Shown: piece by piece, positions 11,601 to 26,534 of the stretch | How the letters are laid out: every line of letters begins with the position of its first letter | Position numbering within the stretch: position 1 is the first letter of the stretch | Source: Gerris lacustris | Lineage: Eukaryota > Arthropoda > Insecta > Hemiptera > Gerridae | Assembly (NCBI GenBank): GCA_951217055.1 | Contig: OX578276.1 | Span: 153,583,482-153,647,481 of the forward strand | Length of the DNA: 64,000 bases | Direction: 5' to 3' | Made by a program: the position numbers and the translations under genes | The notes under the pieces: generated by a model | Databases searched by the model: none | The model's input: only the letters and a program-made list of their open reading frames with translations | Told to the model about the DNA's origin: nothing

Positions 11601-13847
11601 AAACACTTATTGCTCCTAAAGTATAAAAGCTAAAACAAAATTTTTGGTGTCGTTGTAAAGCTGACAAAAATTCTTACAAGAAAAGTGTAATATCAAGTTT
11701 CATGCCCTCTAATTACAAGACAAAAAATGTATACAAATTTTATTTTTTTAAAATAGATTTTTTTTGTGGTTCCATAACTTGGCAGAGAACAAAGGTTAAA
11801 CTTGTCGGACTTCAGGAAAAACTTCCTTATTTACTAACGTTTCGATCAATATTAATATTGTTACCCCTTCATGTGGTGGAGTTTTTAGTAAACTTCGCTG
11901 TTAATAAAAGAACGTGTTTATTATTGTTATTGCGCATGTAGATGAGTATACTAAACCAATCTTGCTTCTTTTATTATGTTTTAATTATTTACTCACCTGT
12001 AAGTCAACAATTGCAACTAAAAAAAAATCGGTCCGAGACAACTCAGACAAACTTTCTCATATACGAGTTTATAATTATTTAGCCCAGTGTTTTCCATTTA
12101 TTTGTTTTCGTATGTAAATTTAATTATTATTGTGCATTTCATTAAAATTTATCATAAAAATAACTTCTCCCGAGCGGGGAATCGAACCCGGGCTCTCTCG
12201 GTCCGCGTTTTAAGCTTTTTTCTCAGGAACTAGATTTTTCCTGGGAAAATTGCTTATCTCGTTGGATTTGTATTTAAATGAACTATATTTTAGAATTTTT
12301 TAATCAAAATCGTCGGAACCGTTTTCGAGAAATAATTTTTTTTTTTCACGTTTATTCAGAGTTTTTGGGGGGTAGCGCCCCTAAATTTGGAGCTAAAATT
12401 CATTTCTCGATTTCGCCTCGGGGTATGATTTTTCTGAACATGTATGCCAAATTTCTTCAAAATCGGCACAGTAGTTTAGGCTCCAGGCGTCTGCACAGAT
12501 GACAGACAGACAGACATTTTTTAAAAACCACTTTTTTGGACTCAGGGGACCTCAAAACGTGTAAATACATCAAAATCTCAAAATCGATTTTTCGCGCCAT
12601 CACAATACTTTCTCTTTATATGAGAAAGTAAAAATCACTAAACGATTGATGACCAGTTTTAAATTTATTTAATTACACCTAATTATATCCAACAAAAACA
12701 ATTTATATATACAAATTAAAGGTGTTTAATTTGAACAACGTTATCCTAATAAAAAATTATACAGGGTGGGCAAAGAAAACGCACTTTTTTGAACACTTAT
12801 AGCTCAGCTTATAGCAAAGCGTGTAGAACGAGTTTCTTGGGTTTTTTTTACCGTCAATGAAAGTAATGAAATTAAGCAAGAAAATAGATATCTTAAATAA
12901 ATTAAGAGGAGGCATACCATACCAGCGCCTATATCAGTGGAATATAAATATATAATTTTATTTCTTATTGTTTAATGTTCGCTTGAATTACTCGAGTTAA
13001 AATATTTTATCTACTTGTGGTAGCAAATCGAAACATTAGTGAACAACTGATATCTGGCAGGGAAATGTAATTTTACTGCCTAGACAGTAAAAACATTTTA
13101 CTGTTATAATGTTGGCAATAACAGTTTATATTATTATCTTTATCCTCTAGCTATGGGCTATGTAAACTTTTATTACCTAATAATTTTGTTTTCCCTTTAT
13201 AACATTATATATTATAATTTATGAAGTAAAATTTAATTTATAAAGTTTTTATTTAAACAATATTAATTTATATTTGTTAATCCTGTTTAATAAGTCCAAT
13301 GAATAGTAGATCTTCAATTAAAAAATAAAAAATAACTGGGAGTAAGCTTTTAGTGAACATACAAATTATTATTGAAGTCATTCTAGATTAGATTTCAGCT
13401 AATTTTTCTTGATTTGCCCTAATGACTTCTTTTCTTAATTTATTAAACTTTTTTCAGGGCAATTTACCCAATTGACCCATTGAAATGTTTCCTTTGCTGT
13501 CTTGTTGTATACAATATTTTATCTACTCAAGCTATTTCGATAAAAAATGGAATCTTAGGGAAAACATATTAATACATTAATAATATAACATTGCTTTGTA
13601 ATAAAACAAGTATGGAACTAAATATAAATTAAACTAAACACAAACAAAAACAGATCTTATGACAAGCACTGGTAAGTGATAAACACTGTAATTATCCTGC
13701 CTAGGCAGCAAAATATTTCCCTGACTGTTTCACTTACTTTTCTGCCTGTTTTTAATAGTTTAATGAAAAATCAGCGAAATAGTACTTTCTAGCCTAAAAC
13801 CAGTTAATTGCAGTTACTTACATTCAACGAAATATGCATCTTGTCTT

Positions 13848-13892
<45 letters not shown>

Positions 13893-16800
13893 GTGTAACG
13901 TTTACGTGTCCGACGATAACTTGAGTAAAAGTTGGCCGATTTAGTTGAAATTTGGTATACATGTTCCTCTTACTAATACTCAGGCTAAGTTTGTTGGACA
14001 GCGTGATCCGCCCAAGAGTTCGCGCGCAATGCTCGCGTAAACGAGAGGTTCAAAAATTAAATTGGAATTTCAGGACGGGAAAAGATTCTATCATCATCTA
14101 TTCGATGAGACGAACATTTTTTTCAAATAACATTTTTAGTAAAACCAGCAGCGACACCGCTATCAATTAATAAAGATCGCTAAAACTATTAAAGCGGACC
14201 TAAACGTTTATAATAGAGAAAACAACCTCTTTACCGATATCTTACGTTCTAACGTAACGATTTTAATAAAACTTCATATACACCATCTAATGCACAATTG
14301 AAACAAGCATGCAAAATTTCAATTTGATACATGCAGTAGTTTTTTTGTTGCAGAGAAATACAATTTATAATAATTGAAAAAGAGATGTGTGGTTAGAGGA
14401 ATAGTAGGAATACGGGGTGGTTCCCTTACTACTAGCCGCTGTACTACTACCAGACCCACTATCGATCAACTCATCATGATTCATGATAATCTATTTTTTC
14501 AATATTCAATACATATTTATTACCATACGCTCGCTTCAATGATAGAGCCACGCGATGCCTAGTTAATGCTTAATTTTGCTGCCGTGTGTAGATAAAACAT
14601 TGTAACTGGGCAGCTAACATTTCTGCCTCGTTTAATCACAGTCTGTCTTCAGCTCGGAGCTAACTTAACCACTCGTCAGTAAAATTCCATTTTGCTGCCT
14701 ATGTAGTTACATAAATAACTATTTTGAAACTAATTGTGTTATTTTATGTAGTATATTATTTATTTTGCTGTTCTGAATTAGAACTTCTAATTATTTATTT
14801 TGCTGTTCTGAATTAGAACTTCTAATTATTAATTTTGCTGTTCTGAATTAGAACTTCTAATTATTAATTTTGCTGTTCTGAATTAGAACTTCTAATTATT
14901 AATTTTGCTGTTCTGAATTAGAACTTCTAATTATTAATTTTGCTGTTCTGAATTAGAACTTCTAATTATTAATTTTGCTGTTCTGAATTAGAACTTCTAA
15001 TTATTAATTTTGCTGTTCTGAATTAGAACTTCTAATTATTAATTTTGCTGTTCTGAATTAGAACTTCTAATTATTAATTTTGCTGTTCTGAATTAGAACT
15101 TCTAATTATTTATTTTGCTGTTCTGAATTAGAACTTCTAATTATTAATTTTGCTGTTCTGAATTAGAACTTCTAATTATTAATTTTGCTGTTCTGAATTA
15201 GAACTTCTAATTATTAATTATGCTGTTCTGAATTAGAACTTCTAATTATTAATTTTGCTGTTCTGAATTAAAACTTCTAATTATTAATTTTGCTTTTCTA
15301 ATGTTGATTGGCTTATTTGGTTTGGGTTTATATTAGGCCAAAAAGTGTTCCAAGTTCTCCGATGGTGAAGAGAGCGTTCTCAAGACTGGGTACCCTGACA
15401 GCAGGTTGGGGCAGGTCCATAAGGAAGCAGCAGTCTCACCTAAGTGCCGACGACAAGAAGAAATGGGCGTCTTCCCAAGACTGTTCCAGTAAGTAGATTA
15501 GATATATAATCCCCCCCCCCCCCCCCCCCCAAAAAAATACTAATTTACAGTATAAGTGTTACAAGTCCCAGACAGGCTCCGGTCATCTGCACACCTGCAA
15601 GGGTAGAAAGCATTTTTTCACTTCTCAGGTCACCTATGCAGGTCAGAATAAATGTGCAGACTGCCCAAATAAGGTCACTCTTGGGATCGTTGAATATAAT
15701 TAAGATAAATAGACTGCGAATAATGTGTGGCACCTATCACGTACTTTATTGATTCTATGCTTTGACAAGCCATTGTTATTATTGTTTAAGTTATTTAATT
15801 GGTTTAATTGTTTCCCCCTTTTTGCTTCCGAGCTTACCGAAGGTAACGGAAGCATTGTGTTCACTTTTGAGAACGAAAAACTTTTATGCCTCCGATTTCA
15901 AAAATTCCAAGACAGAAATCCGTTTCAGACATCAGGGAACATTTTTGGTCTCGTGTCTGTCTGTCTGTCTGTCGGTCTGTGTGTCCGCGAATTATGAAAC
16001 GTGCGACGATAACTTGAGTAAATGTCGACCGATTTTGATGACATTTGGTAGACATGTTCATTTTACCAATACCCAGGACGAGTTCGTTGGACAAAGTTAT
16101 CCGTCCAAGCGTTCACGAGCAACGCTTGCGTAAACGTGTACTTTAAATTTAAAATTGGAATTTTAGGTCGGTGAAAAAATCTAACTTCATCTATTCAATG
16201 AGACAAACATTTTTTACAAATACAATTTTTTATTAAAACCAACAGCGACACCGCTATGAAGTGTAATAGATCGCTAAAACTATTAATAGTTTTTACAAAA
16301 TAAACAATATAACAATAAAGTAATATAACAATAATTGTTATAGTACATGATAGGATGCGAGGAAGCTATGTGCCACACTAATTGGCAGTCTATTTTTTAA
16401 TGTATCAAAATTGTTTTGATTTTGCTTCCGAGCTTACCGAAGGTAATAGAAGCAATGAGACCGTTCTGAAGAACGAAAAATGTTTAGGTCTCCGATTTGA
16501 GAAAGTCCAAGACAAAATCCGCTTTAGACATCTGGGAACATTTTTGGTTCCGTGTCTGTCTGTCTGTTGGTCTGCCGCTTAATTTTTGAGAACCAACATA
16601 TCATAAAAAACCCGTCAAGTACTTGCCAGTAAGTTACTAAAAGAGAAACCCGATCTACCTCCTACTATATTTTAACTTTCAGGCTCGATATTTAAGAGTA
16701 TCATATTTTGTATGTCGTTTGTTGAAACTTTAGTCAGCCTACAGTCGAAACCTATCGACATCCTGTCAAATCCTAACTTCCAGGCACGATATTTGAGTGT

Positions 16801-18370
16801 ATGTATACATGTATACGGTGTATGTATGTGACGGAAATGTCTTCTGTCCCCCAGAGCTAACATAATATTATGTTCATATTAATAATGAGGTGGCCCTGCA
16901 ACACATCTTACGAAACGAGTCTGGGTTATTGTTTAAGCTTAAATTTATATTGAGATGATTAGTGTGACGTCACAAAAGCTTTCGAAAATTTAAGTCAGTG
17001 TTTGTTATGTTCCTTTTACTTATCTCCTCTTATCAAACCCATGTAAAATGAATGGGACGATTTTCTCAACTTTTTAAATAATTAATTATTAAATTATTAT
17101 TGATTTATAAGAGTTTTCACCCTTTGAACATTGTTGTACCAAGTCTTTTTTAACGAGTGTAACAAAGAAAACATTAAAAACTTTCGTTTCAGTTATTTAA
17201 AATGAGTATTTGTGTGAAGGGTCATAACATCGAAAAAGCTATTTGAGTTAATAATCTTTATACTTGATTTTTTGTATTTCCTGTTGTCATAAAAATTTAC
17301 AGGATGTGTTCGTGTTCATATTGTGTGTCCGAAAATAAATTTTCCTCAAGTTTTGAAACTCAATTAAGTATACTCAGGGTACAGGACTTGTAGAAAGATA
17401 GTGATACTTAATCTGCTAGGTAATAAAAGATTATTTGCTAATAATATTTTGTTCCTGGTTACTTACAATGTGCATTATATTTAACCGATGTTGGAACATA
17501 ATATATAGGTACTATAAAATAGATCACTGACCAGCCTAGGAAAAAGACGTTGATGACGAGACAAAGAGCAGACTGTTATTACTATTATTATTTGTGTATT
17601 TTTTGTTATCTATATTAACGAGTATAATAATATAAGATATGAGTGCCTCGCATGTATACTTGTTTAAAATTTTGATTAAAAAACTAATTTAATACATTAA
17701 TTTAATATTACTTAAGTACTCTGACATACTTTTACGGAGAATTGCTTTGTCCTCTGAAAAAAATGAAGTATTAGATGAAATTTTCATAACGCTCGAGAAG
17801 GTGGAAGACATAATATACAAACTAAAATAGAAAAACGATTTAAAAAATAAACAATAAATAAGAACGGACCCGGACGGTATCACCACAATAAAACACACTC
17901 ACAATAATACTTTTTTAAACCACTAGAACGGCAATTTTTAATGTTTTCTTATCTTACTTTGTTAAAATAGACTTAGTATAATAACGTTCAAAGGTTGAAA
18001 AGTCTTATAAATTAATAATAATTTAATAATTAATTATTTAATAAGTTGAGAAAATTCTCCCATTCATTTTACATGGGATTGATAACAGGTGATAAGGAAA
18101 AGGAACATAACAAACTGAATCGAATAAATTATTGAAAGCTTACGCCATCTTGTGACGTCATCACTAATCATCTCTATAGATGAATTTTCTAGATATTAAA
18201 GTGAGGATATTGTTGTGTTTTCAGATAAAGATAGTAAAGATGGTAAAGACAAAGACAAGCATGTTCCGTCCCAACTAGCTGTGCCGCGGCTCAGTGTCTG
18301 TGCAGACGTACAGAAAGTCGACAGGGCTAAGTTAGCACAATCTGAGGTATGTATTTTTGTGAAAGTACAA

Positions 18371-18411
<41 letters not shown>

Positions 18412-18527
18412 AGGCATGCACCATGACTTTATGAGCGAATTTTTAAAGAAATCTGCGTATTATTTATTGGTTTATGATAATTGAAGCGAGCGTAGCGAGC
18501 TTCCTACATTCAACGAAATATGCTCCG

Positions 18528-18559
<32 letters not shown>

Positions 18560-19565
18560 AGTAACGTTCACGCGTGTGACGATAACTTGAGTAAAAGTTG
18601 ACCGATTTAGTTGAAATTTGGTATACATGATCCTCTTACTAATACTCAGGCTAAGTTCGTTGGACAGCGTGATCCGTCCAAGAGTTCGCGCGCAACGCTC
18701 GCGTAAACGAGAGGTTCAAAAATTAAATTGGAATTTCAGGACGGGAAAAGATTCTATCATCATCTATTCGATGAGACGAACATTTTTTTCAAATAACATT
18801 TTTTAGTAAAACCAACAGCGACACCGCTATGAATTAATAAAGATCGCTAAAACTATTAAAGCGGGCCTAAACGTTTATAATAGAGAAAACAACCTTTTTA
18901 CCGATATCTTACGTTCTAACGTAACGATTTTAATAAAACTTCATAGACACCATCTGATGCACAATTGAAACAGGCATGCAAAATTTCAATTTGATACATG
19001 CAGTAGTTTGTTTGTAGCAAAGAGATACAAATTATAAATATTGAAATAGAGATGTGTGGTTAGTGGAATAGTAAGAATGCGGGGTGGTTCCCTTACTACT
19101 AGCCGCTGCACTACTACCAGACCCATTATCTATCAACTCATCATCTTTCTTTTTTTTCAATATTCAATACATATTTATTACTATACGCTCGCTTCAATGA
19201 TAGAGCCACACGATGCCTAGTATAGGAAAATTTTGGTTTAGAATTTGGATGGGGGAATGGTACACAGGGTTACGGGGTACAAAAGTCAAAATAGTGTTCA
19301 CTCTTCAAGCGATGCATGTCATTGGAAAGCTCTTTAAATTACAGTAACTGTTGTTGTGTACACTTTTGTCATATTTTTAAGAGGGGAGTAAAATGGAAAA
19401 ATCACGTTTCTATGCTATTTTTGACCCTAAATTATCAAAATGTTACCCCTAAATGTACTCCAAATGCTGGCCAACGAACTCATCCTTTCTTTTGATATTA
19501 TTGACATTTTAAAATTTGTTTGGATTTTTTAAGTGCATTCTAGGGTGAGATATCGTCTGGAGTGA

Positions 19566-19649
<84 letters not shown>

Positions 19650-22600
19650 AGACAATCAGACAAACATTCATATACGAGTTCATAATTACCTAGAACATTG
19701 TTTTCCATTTATTAGTTTTCACGTTTTCCTAGGTACATTTAATTATTATTAAACATTTTATCATAAAAATAACTTCTCCTCAGCGAGGAAATAGCCCCGG
19801 CGTCTATGTCTATCTATTTTCTCAGGAAATATATTTTTCCCGGGAAAACGGCTTATATCGCGAGATTCGTATAATAATGGAATACCGTTTTCCGTTTTCG
19901 AGAAATAATTATTTTTAACTTTTTTGCTTCCGTTAGCTTCGGTAAGTTTGGAAGCAAAATAATCTACTTTATTATTTGAAAAATGTATCATTTCATAAAT
20001 CTACTGTACGATATTTGTGTAGATCCCAAGATGGAACCTAATTTCCAAGATGGCAGTAACAGCTCCCCTCACAACTTTCTGGATTTTTGATATGATCATT
20101 ATGAAGGATCAATAAACAACACATATTAAAACAAATTAAAAACACGTTTAAAAACTTCGTTTGTTCCTGTTGATTGGACTAATAGCTAATTATTAAGAAG
20201 TAAAATGATATCAAAATGCATAATAAAAACCGAAACAAAGACTGAGTAGACGTGACTAAACTTTACTAGTTAAGGAATAATATAAATTGTATCTCCACGT
20301 AAAAACTTTACTAGTAAAGGAATAACATAAATTGTACCTCCACGAGAACCATCTACAGTTTCATTCAAGTAAGACTCTTTGCAAACAAATCAGTAATGAG
20401 AATGCTCTTCCATGCTCTAGTCGAGTCCATCTTGAACTACTGTATCTTATCCTGGGGTATGGCAGCCAATTCACATTTACAACCAGTAGAAATTATTCAA
20501 AAGGCCATTATAAAGATAGCAATGAAAAAACCAAAAAGGTATCCCTCACACCAGACCTATCTCGATTTTAAAGTACTGTCAGTCAAATCTTTATACCAGA
20601 AAGCAGTTTTATTGCATTTTTTTCATACTGACAAAATACCAATAATTCACAATTACTCGACTAGGTTTCAGACTCATCTAAAGATGCTAATACCCATGGG
20701 CGTCGTCAGCAGTACAATATTGGGGGGGACACATTCCGGGAGGGGGGTCCGGGGGTCCTCCCCCGGAAAATTTTGAAAATATGACCTCTCAAAACAGCGT
20801 TTTTATGAATCTCTTATGTGGAATTTGATTTTTACTTTGTCATAAAATAAAGTAAACCTGCGGTGTAGTTCGTTGACAAAACTATGAACACAAGTATTTT
20901 TATAAAAATAGCAAACTGAAATAGTAACTTAACAGTAGTAAATGTAATAAATAAAAGTTGTGCTCCTAATCATTCTAGATAAAATAGATCAGTAAATAGC
21001 AATTATGCAATATCACTTAATATTTATAATAAACTATGTCATTTAAAATTCAATAGTTCATGAAAAAAAATAAAAATATGTTTTCTTAGGGTGGCCATGA
21101 TATAAAGTTTAGTCCAAAACGGGACATTGGATTTTGAGGGGTGGTCGAGCTATTGCAGGTCTCAGACGAAGTTGGGGGAGTCTGGGGGCCCTAGAAAAAT
21201 TTCGTGAATTTTAAGGATCATATGCATTCTTTAGTAAAGTTTTCTCTTTTGACATCAATCTGCACTATTTGGCCTCTTTCGTACTGTCTGATTTACTTCG
21301 TTTATTTTTTTTAAACTGTTCCTTGTTACAGGATTTGTCTTTTTTACAGTATCTCAGGACACTAAAAACTATTCTGGTTGTATTATCTCGATAAATTCCA
21401 TATTTTCTATTTTTTAAAAATACACAAAGTGTCATGTTTTATATAGTTATGTTGGAAGGTTAGTGTTAGGTTAGGTCAGGTCAAAAAGTAATAAACTTAA
21501 CCTAAACTAACCATAACCTTGCATCATTTTCCCTAAAATTAAAAAAAGTTAAACAAATAAGATTTCATTTATCGCGATGCTACAATCGAAATCATTTTTT
21601 GGGTTTGAGGTCATCCTAGAAACCCTTATGCTTTTGGTAGATCATCCGTCGCATCTTGGATCAAACCCCCGACCTATTGTAGCTAGAGATATGAAATTCG
21701 GTAGACAAGTTAAACTTTTTTGCCCAAAAACAGGAAAAATCTTGTGAAGTCACAACTCAAAATTTCTTCGATCAGTGAGCAATTGCGATTTTTTGTAATT
21801 TTTGAGAAGGGTATCATTGTAAAGGTATTGAAATGTAGATTACAAATATATATCGTTTCCAAAATGGTGGTCGTTTCCATATTACCCCCGAAATTACCAA
21901 ACCAAATCCCCCATAAAAGGGCCCCCTATTCCTAGTGGCTTAACTATGGGCACGCGGGGGCCCGCATCTCGGCCCCCAGTGCGAGGGGGCCCCAATAACT
22001 GGAATTACTATCCTTGTACCAACGTCGAGGGGGCACCCAATCCTGAACGCAAGAGGTTTTTTTTGCTCATCAATTTTCTTTAGCGAAGGGGTCCCTATGG
22101 TCTAGCTACGCCACTGCCTATTCCCCATAAGGAAAGGCCTTAAAAATGAGGAAAAAATATATCAAAATATACTTCTCTGTTTGTGAAGTCTCACGTAAAA
22201 AGAGTTTCGTTGGTATCCTTATCATAAAACTAGTTATATTAAGGAGGGGAAGGGGAGGGTAAATTGATGATGCTTTTTGGCAAAAGGCGTGGGAAATTAA
22301 ACAATTAACACGTGATATACATTTTTGTATTCCCAGTTATATAGTTATATAGTTTTTGGATTCCTAGTAAATCAGATCAAATTGCTAATCTTATTTTTCT
22401 ATGGACCATCAGACCGCACATTTTGCATATTTTTCTATATTTTTAGTAAGAGTGGAAATTACGATTTTAGGGAGGGGGGACACACCAAATTTTGATGTTT
22501 CCTGACAAAATGGCGCCGAAAATTAAACACTTACCCTAAGTGGTATATATATATATATATTTGTAATCTACTCTTCAATACCTTTCATTTGATACCCCAC

Positions 22601-25600
22601 TCAAAATTTAATAAAAATATTTGTTTCACGTGATATGGGTTATCCGCCATTTTTGATTTTAACGGCTGATAATATTGAGTTCGCTATATTTTTCCTGTGT
22701 GCGCGTCAAAACGATCTTTAATACCTCAAAGTTTCATATTTATATAATTTTTTTATATGACCATTTTACCCACGAAATTACCAAATAAGTGCATACCTAA
22801 GATGCTAAAGGATAATATACAAATACAGAACTTGTTCGTCTTAAGTGCAACTTTTTATACATATTTTAGTAGAAATGTAGGGAAATGTGAATTTTTATGA
22901 TCGAAGAAACCCTTTTAAAAGCTTGCTGGCAAGTACATGTCGGGATGTTTTGTATACTGTAAAAAGGAACAATTTGAAAATGCCGAATTTAACGGATGTT
23001 TAGAAATAGGTGGGGCATATTATGCAGATTTACCGCACACAATAAATAACATGTTCGTCATCATTTTGAAAGGGGGAGGGGGGCACTAGGTCTTCACACA
23101 AATATTTGTAATAACTGATAACAGGTTTCTAACTGAATCTGAAGATTCCATATTAGTTTTTCACTGTTAACAGTACATGGTATCGAAGTGACATACAGTG
23201 GATAATATATTATTAATGATAAAATAAATGTAGAAATTAAAAACGGGTTAGATATTTTTCAACTTTTTAAAAAACGGGTTAGATATTTTATACTTTTTTT
23301 TAGGTTAAATTTTTTATTCCATCTCAAACATTGGGGGGGACGCGTCCCCCCTGTCCCCCCCGGCGACGACGCCCGTGCTAATACCACAGACTCACACAAC
23401 TAGAAAACAACGACACGCAACGTACCTTGGACCAATTTACTATAACAAACTACCAACAGAACTTAGACAGATTACTAACATTAATACTTATAAAAACAAA
23501 ATTAAACAACACCTTACTAACTCAACAAAATAATGATTAACATCAATACAAATATATATAAAAAAAAAATATATATATATATATATATAAATGAATAATT
23601 AAGTAAAGGGTAAATAATTAAAAATATAATGTAAAATAATATGTATATGGGTGTATGTGTATGTAGGTGTGAGTATATGTATCTGTATATAAATAATAAT
23701 AAATAAATACTGACCAAATTGAGAGACGGAGTCCTCTCTCTAGGTGCTGCGACACCTACTGAGGACTCTCACCACATATATTATTGTTTATTGTTTAGCT
23801 ACTAAATGGGTGTTATTTATACTTATTTTTTGTATTATTATTTAAATTGTACTACATGTTTTTTTCAAGTGGTGGGATAAAGAATATTTATTATTATTAT
23901 TATTATTACGTAAAAATTTTACTAGTAAAGGAATAACATAAATTGTATATTCACGTAAAAACTTTACTAGTAAAGGAATAACATAAATTGTATCTCCACG
24001 TAAAAACTTTACTAGTAAAGGAATAACATAAATTGTATCTCCACGTAAAAACTTTACTAGTAAAGGAATAACATAAATTGTATCTCCACGTAAAAACTTT
24101 ACTAGTAATGGAATAACATAAATTGTATCTCCACGTAAAAACTTTACTAGTAAAGGAATAACATAAATTGTATCTCCACGTAAAAACTTTACTAGTAATG
24201 GAATGACATAAATTTTATCTCCATGTAAAAACTTTACTTTACGTGGAAAGACAATTTATGATTAGATTAGATTAGATTAGTAGAGTGAATATGTGTTTTT
24301 ACACTGATAATGTATTGTTTCAGTTTCCTATAATAGAATTTGATCCAGACACATTTAGAATATTGCTAGACTACCTGCACACGAGCTCCTGTCCACTGAC
24401 GTGTGCCAATATACCAGGGCTGATCTGTGCAGCTGAACACTACGACCTACCTGAACTCCTTCAGGCCTGCTTCCACCACGCCAAACAGTTCCTACGCATC
24501 GAAGTGGTAATCATTTTCTCTGTTATCAATCTATTTTATCACTTTATTTTTATGTATAACAATAATAAATGACAGGACACCCTTAAGGCCCCCATACACG
24601 GTCAAAATGTTTGCGCTAACATCACGTTTGAGCAAACATTTTGACCGTGTATCCGTGGGGCTGTGTATCCGTGGGGCTGTGTAGCCGTGGGGCTGTGTAG
24701 CCGTGGGGGCTGTTTGATGTTTGCGCAAACATGATGTTTGACGTGTATGGCCTAAATTTGCCCGACATCAGGTTTGCGCAAAATGTTTGATCTTGTATAG
24801 GGGCCTTTATACGAATGCATTAAACATTTTCCCGTTTTTTGTGGTTTGAAGTCGAGATCGTCAGATTTTATTATTTTGTATCTTCTTTTGGGAAAATCTT
24901 CTCAGTAAGTAAACTTGACCTCCCTCCATTACTACGAAGGACCGCAGTCAGATTTCAGATCTCAGTGTCTTTTAGTGTGTAGTTAGTAGTTAGTCAAATG
25001 ATTTGTATTCTATCATCGACAAATTTACATAAGTTGGAAGATGATTTGTTTTGTTTTTAAGTTTAATTTTTAAACTAAGAATGAGCCCTTCGAAATGTCT
25101 AGATAATATACATGCATAAATACGTATATGTATTAGTTTTATCCTTGAAAATTCACTCATCATTATGAAAGCATTTTGTATCCGATTCGTTTTTACAACG
25201 ATACATGTTCACACAACAAAAATACAGGTGATCGAAGTATTCTTTGTCGATATCTCATAACGGTGACGTCGCGAGTATAACCTTCCTTAATGTTACCTAA
25301 TATTCCCGCGAATTTTAACATTTATTATTTAATTTAAAAGTTATTAATACTTTTTACAGGTTCTTCATAATATTAACTTCAGTTTCAAAACTTTTTGCAG
25401 TTAAAAAAAAATGAAACAGAAGTTCACGAAAACAAACAACTAAAAAAGTGGGAAAGAGTAAAATAACCTGATATCTCGATTCACTCCTCGACATGTTCAT
25501 TCGGGCGTTATAAATACGATCCCCGTTCCGATCACCTATTATTAGTGGAACGGATTTGAACCGATACGATCCGTCGTTCTACATTGACACAGCGTTTTGA

Positions 25601-26496
25601 ACTAGTGGATCATTTTCAAAATGATGTGTGAACTTAGTAAATTGTGTTGTTTATAATTTTGTTTTGTTTTGAGCTGTACTTCCCCCTGTGGTACCTTTTG
25701 CTTATAATTATCAGTCAGTTAATGTGATCACATTAAACGGCGTCTACTGTACGGCAATGAATATTTTCAGGTATGCTGTATGCTGTGCTCATTGGAAAAT
25801 TATTACTGGAGGTACACGTCTGCCTCAGAACTAGTCAACATGATCCTGGCTTTCGTAGAAAGCAGAGCACAACAGGTAATATACTTATATTTGCTAATAT
25901 AATAGGCATTTAATTGTAACAGAAAAGAAAGTAGTGGGTAACAAAGAAAGCAAAAGAGGCGCCCCCATACACCTCTTTTAGTTTGTTACCCACCATAAAA
26001 GAAAATAAAGTAGTGGGTAACAAAGCAAAAGAAGCGCCCACATACACCTCTTTTAGTTTGTTACCCACCATAATAGAGTATAAAATGGTGGGCGGCACAG
26101 TAAAAGAGCGCCCCCATACAACACTTTTACTTTTTTACCCACCTATAGTGTCACTTCCTAAGAAATATATAAGGTTATGGTTAGTTTAGGTTAAGGTTAG
26201 TACTTTTACCTAACCTTCCTTTATTTTCCTTAAAAGCTGACACATTTTTTAAAAAAATAAGCTATTGAATTTATCAAGATGCATGCTACAACTCGAATCG
26301 TTTTTATAAAGTAATAATTAACATAAAAATGCCATTTTTCAAAACTGGTTTTATTTTCAACCTTTTTTTTTGGTTTCTCTATTCTTCACCTTCGTTGTAT
26401 CTATGTGCAACATTTGGGGAAGATTAAATGACGGGAAGTGGTTCAAAATTGGGGTAATAGGTGTGAGATGAAACTAAAAAAGCAAATAAATTTGAA

Positions 26497-26534
<38 letters not shown>

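Noticed and set aside
13952..14170. Similar open frame at two places (also 18618-18806)
   Set aside because: Both are in non-coding repeat family B; the peptide is conserved only because the DNA is.
14740..15297. Regular 35 bp repeats that look like a CRISPR array at first glance
   Set aside because: Units are contiguous with no unique spacers, no cas genes exist, and the setting is a eukaryotic intron. It is a minisatellite.
15308..15496. Independent small gene starting upstream of exon 2
   Set aside because: The true exon starts after the AG at 15336 in phase with the previous exon and ends at a GTAAGT donor; the open frame merely overlaps it.
21455..21485. GGTTAGGTTAGGTCAGG-like string as telomeric TTAGG repeat
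   Set aside because: Only two short units inside a hAT-like element; not a telomere array.
24531..24728. Pro/Thr/His-rich minus-strand peptide
   Set aside because: Encoded by tandem GTGTATCCGTGGGGCT words in a MITE.
25910..26189. Two mirrored open frames giving similar peptides
   Set aside because: A consequence of tandem hairpins in the DNA.
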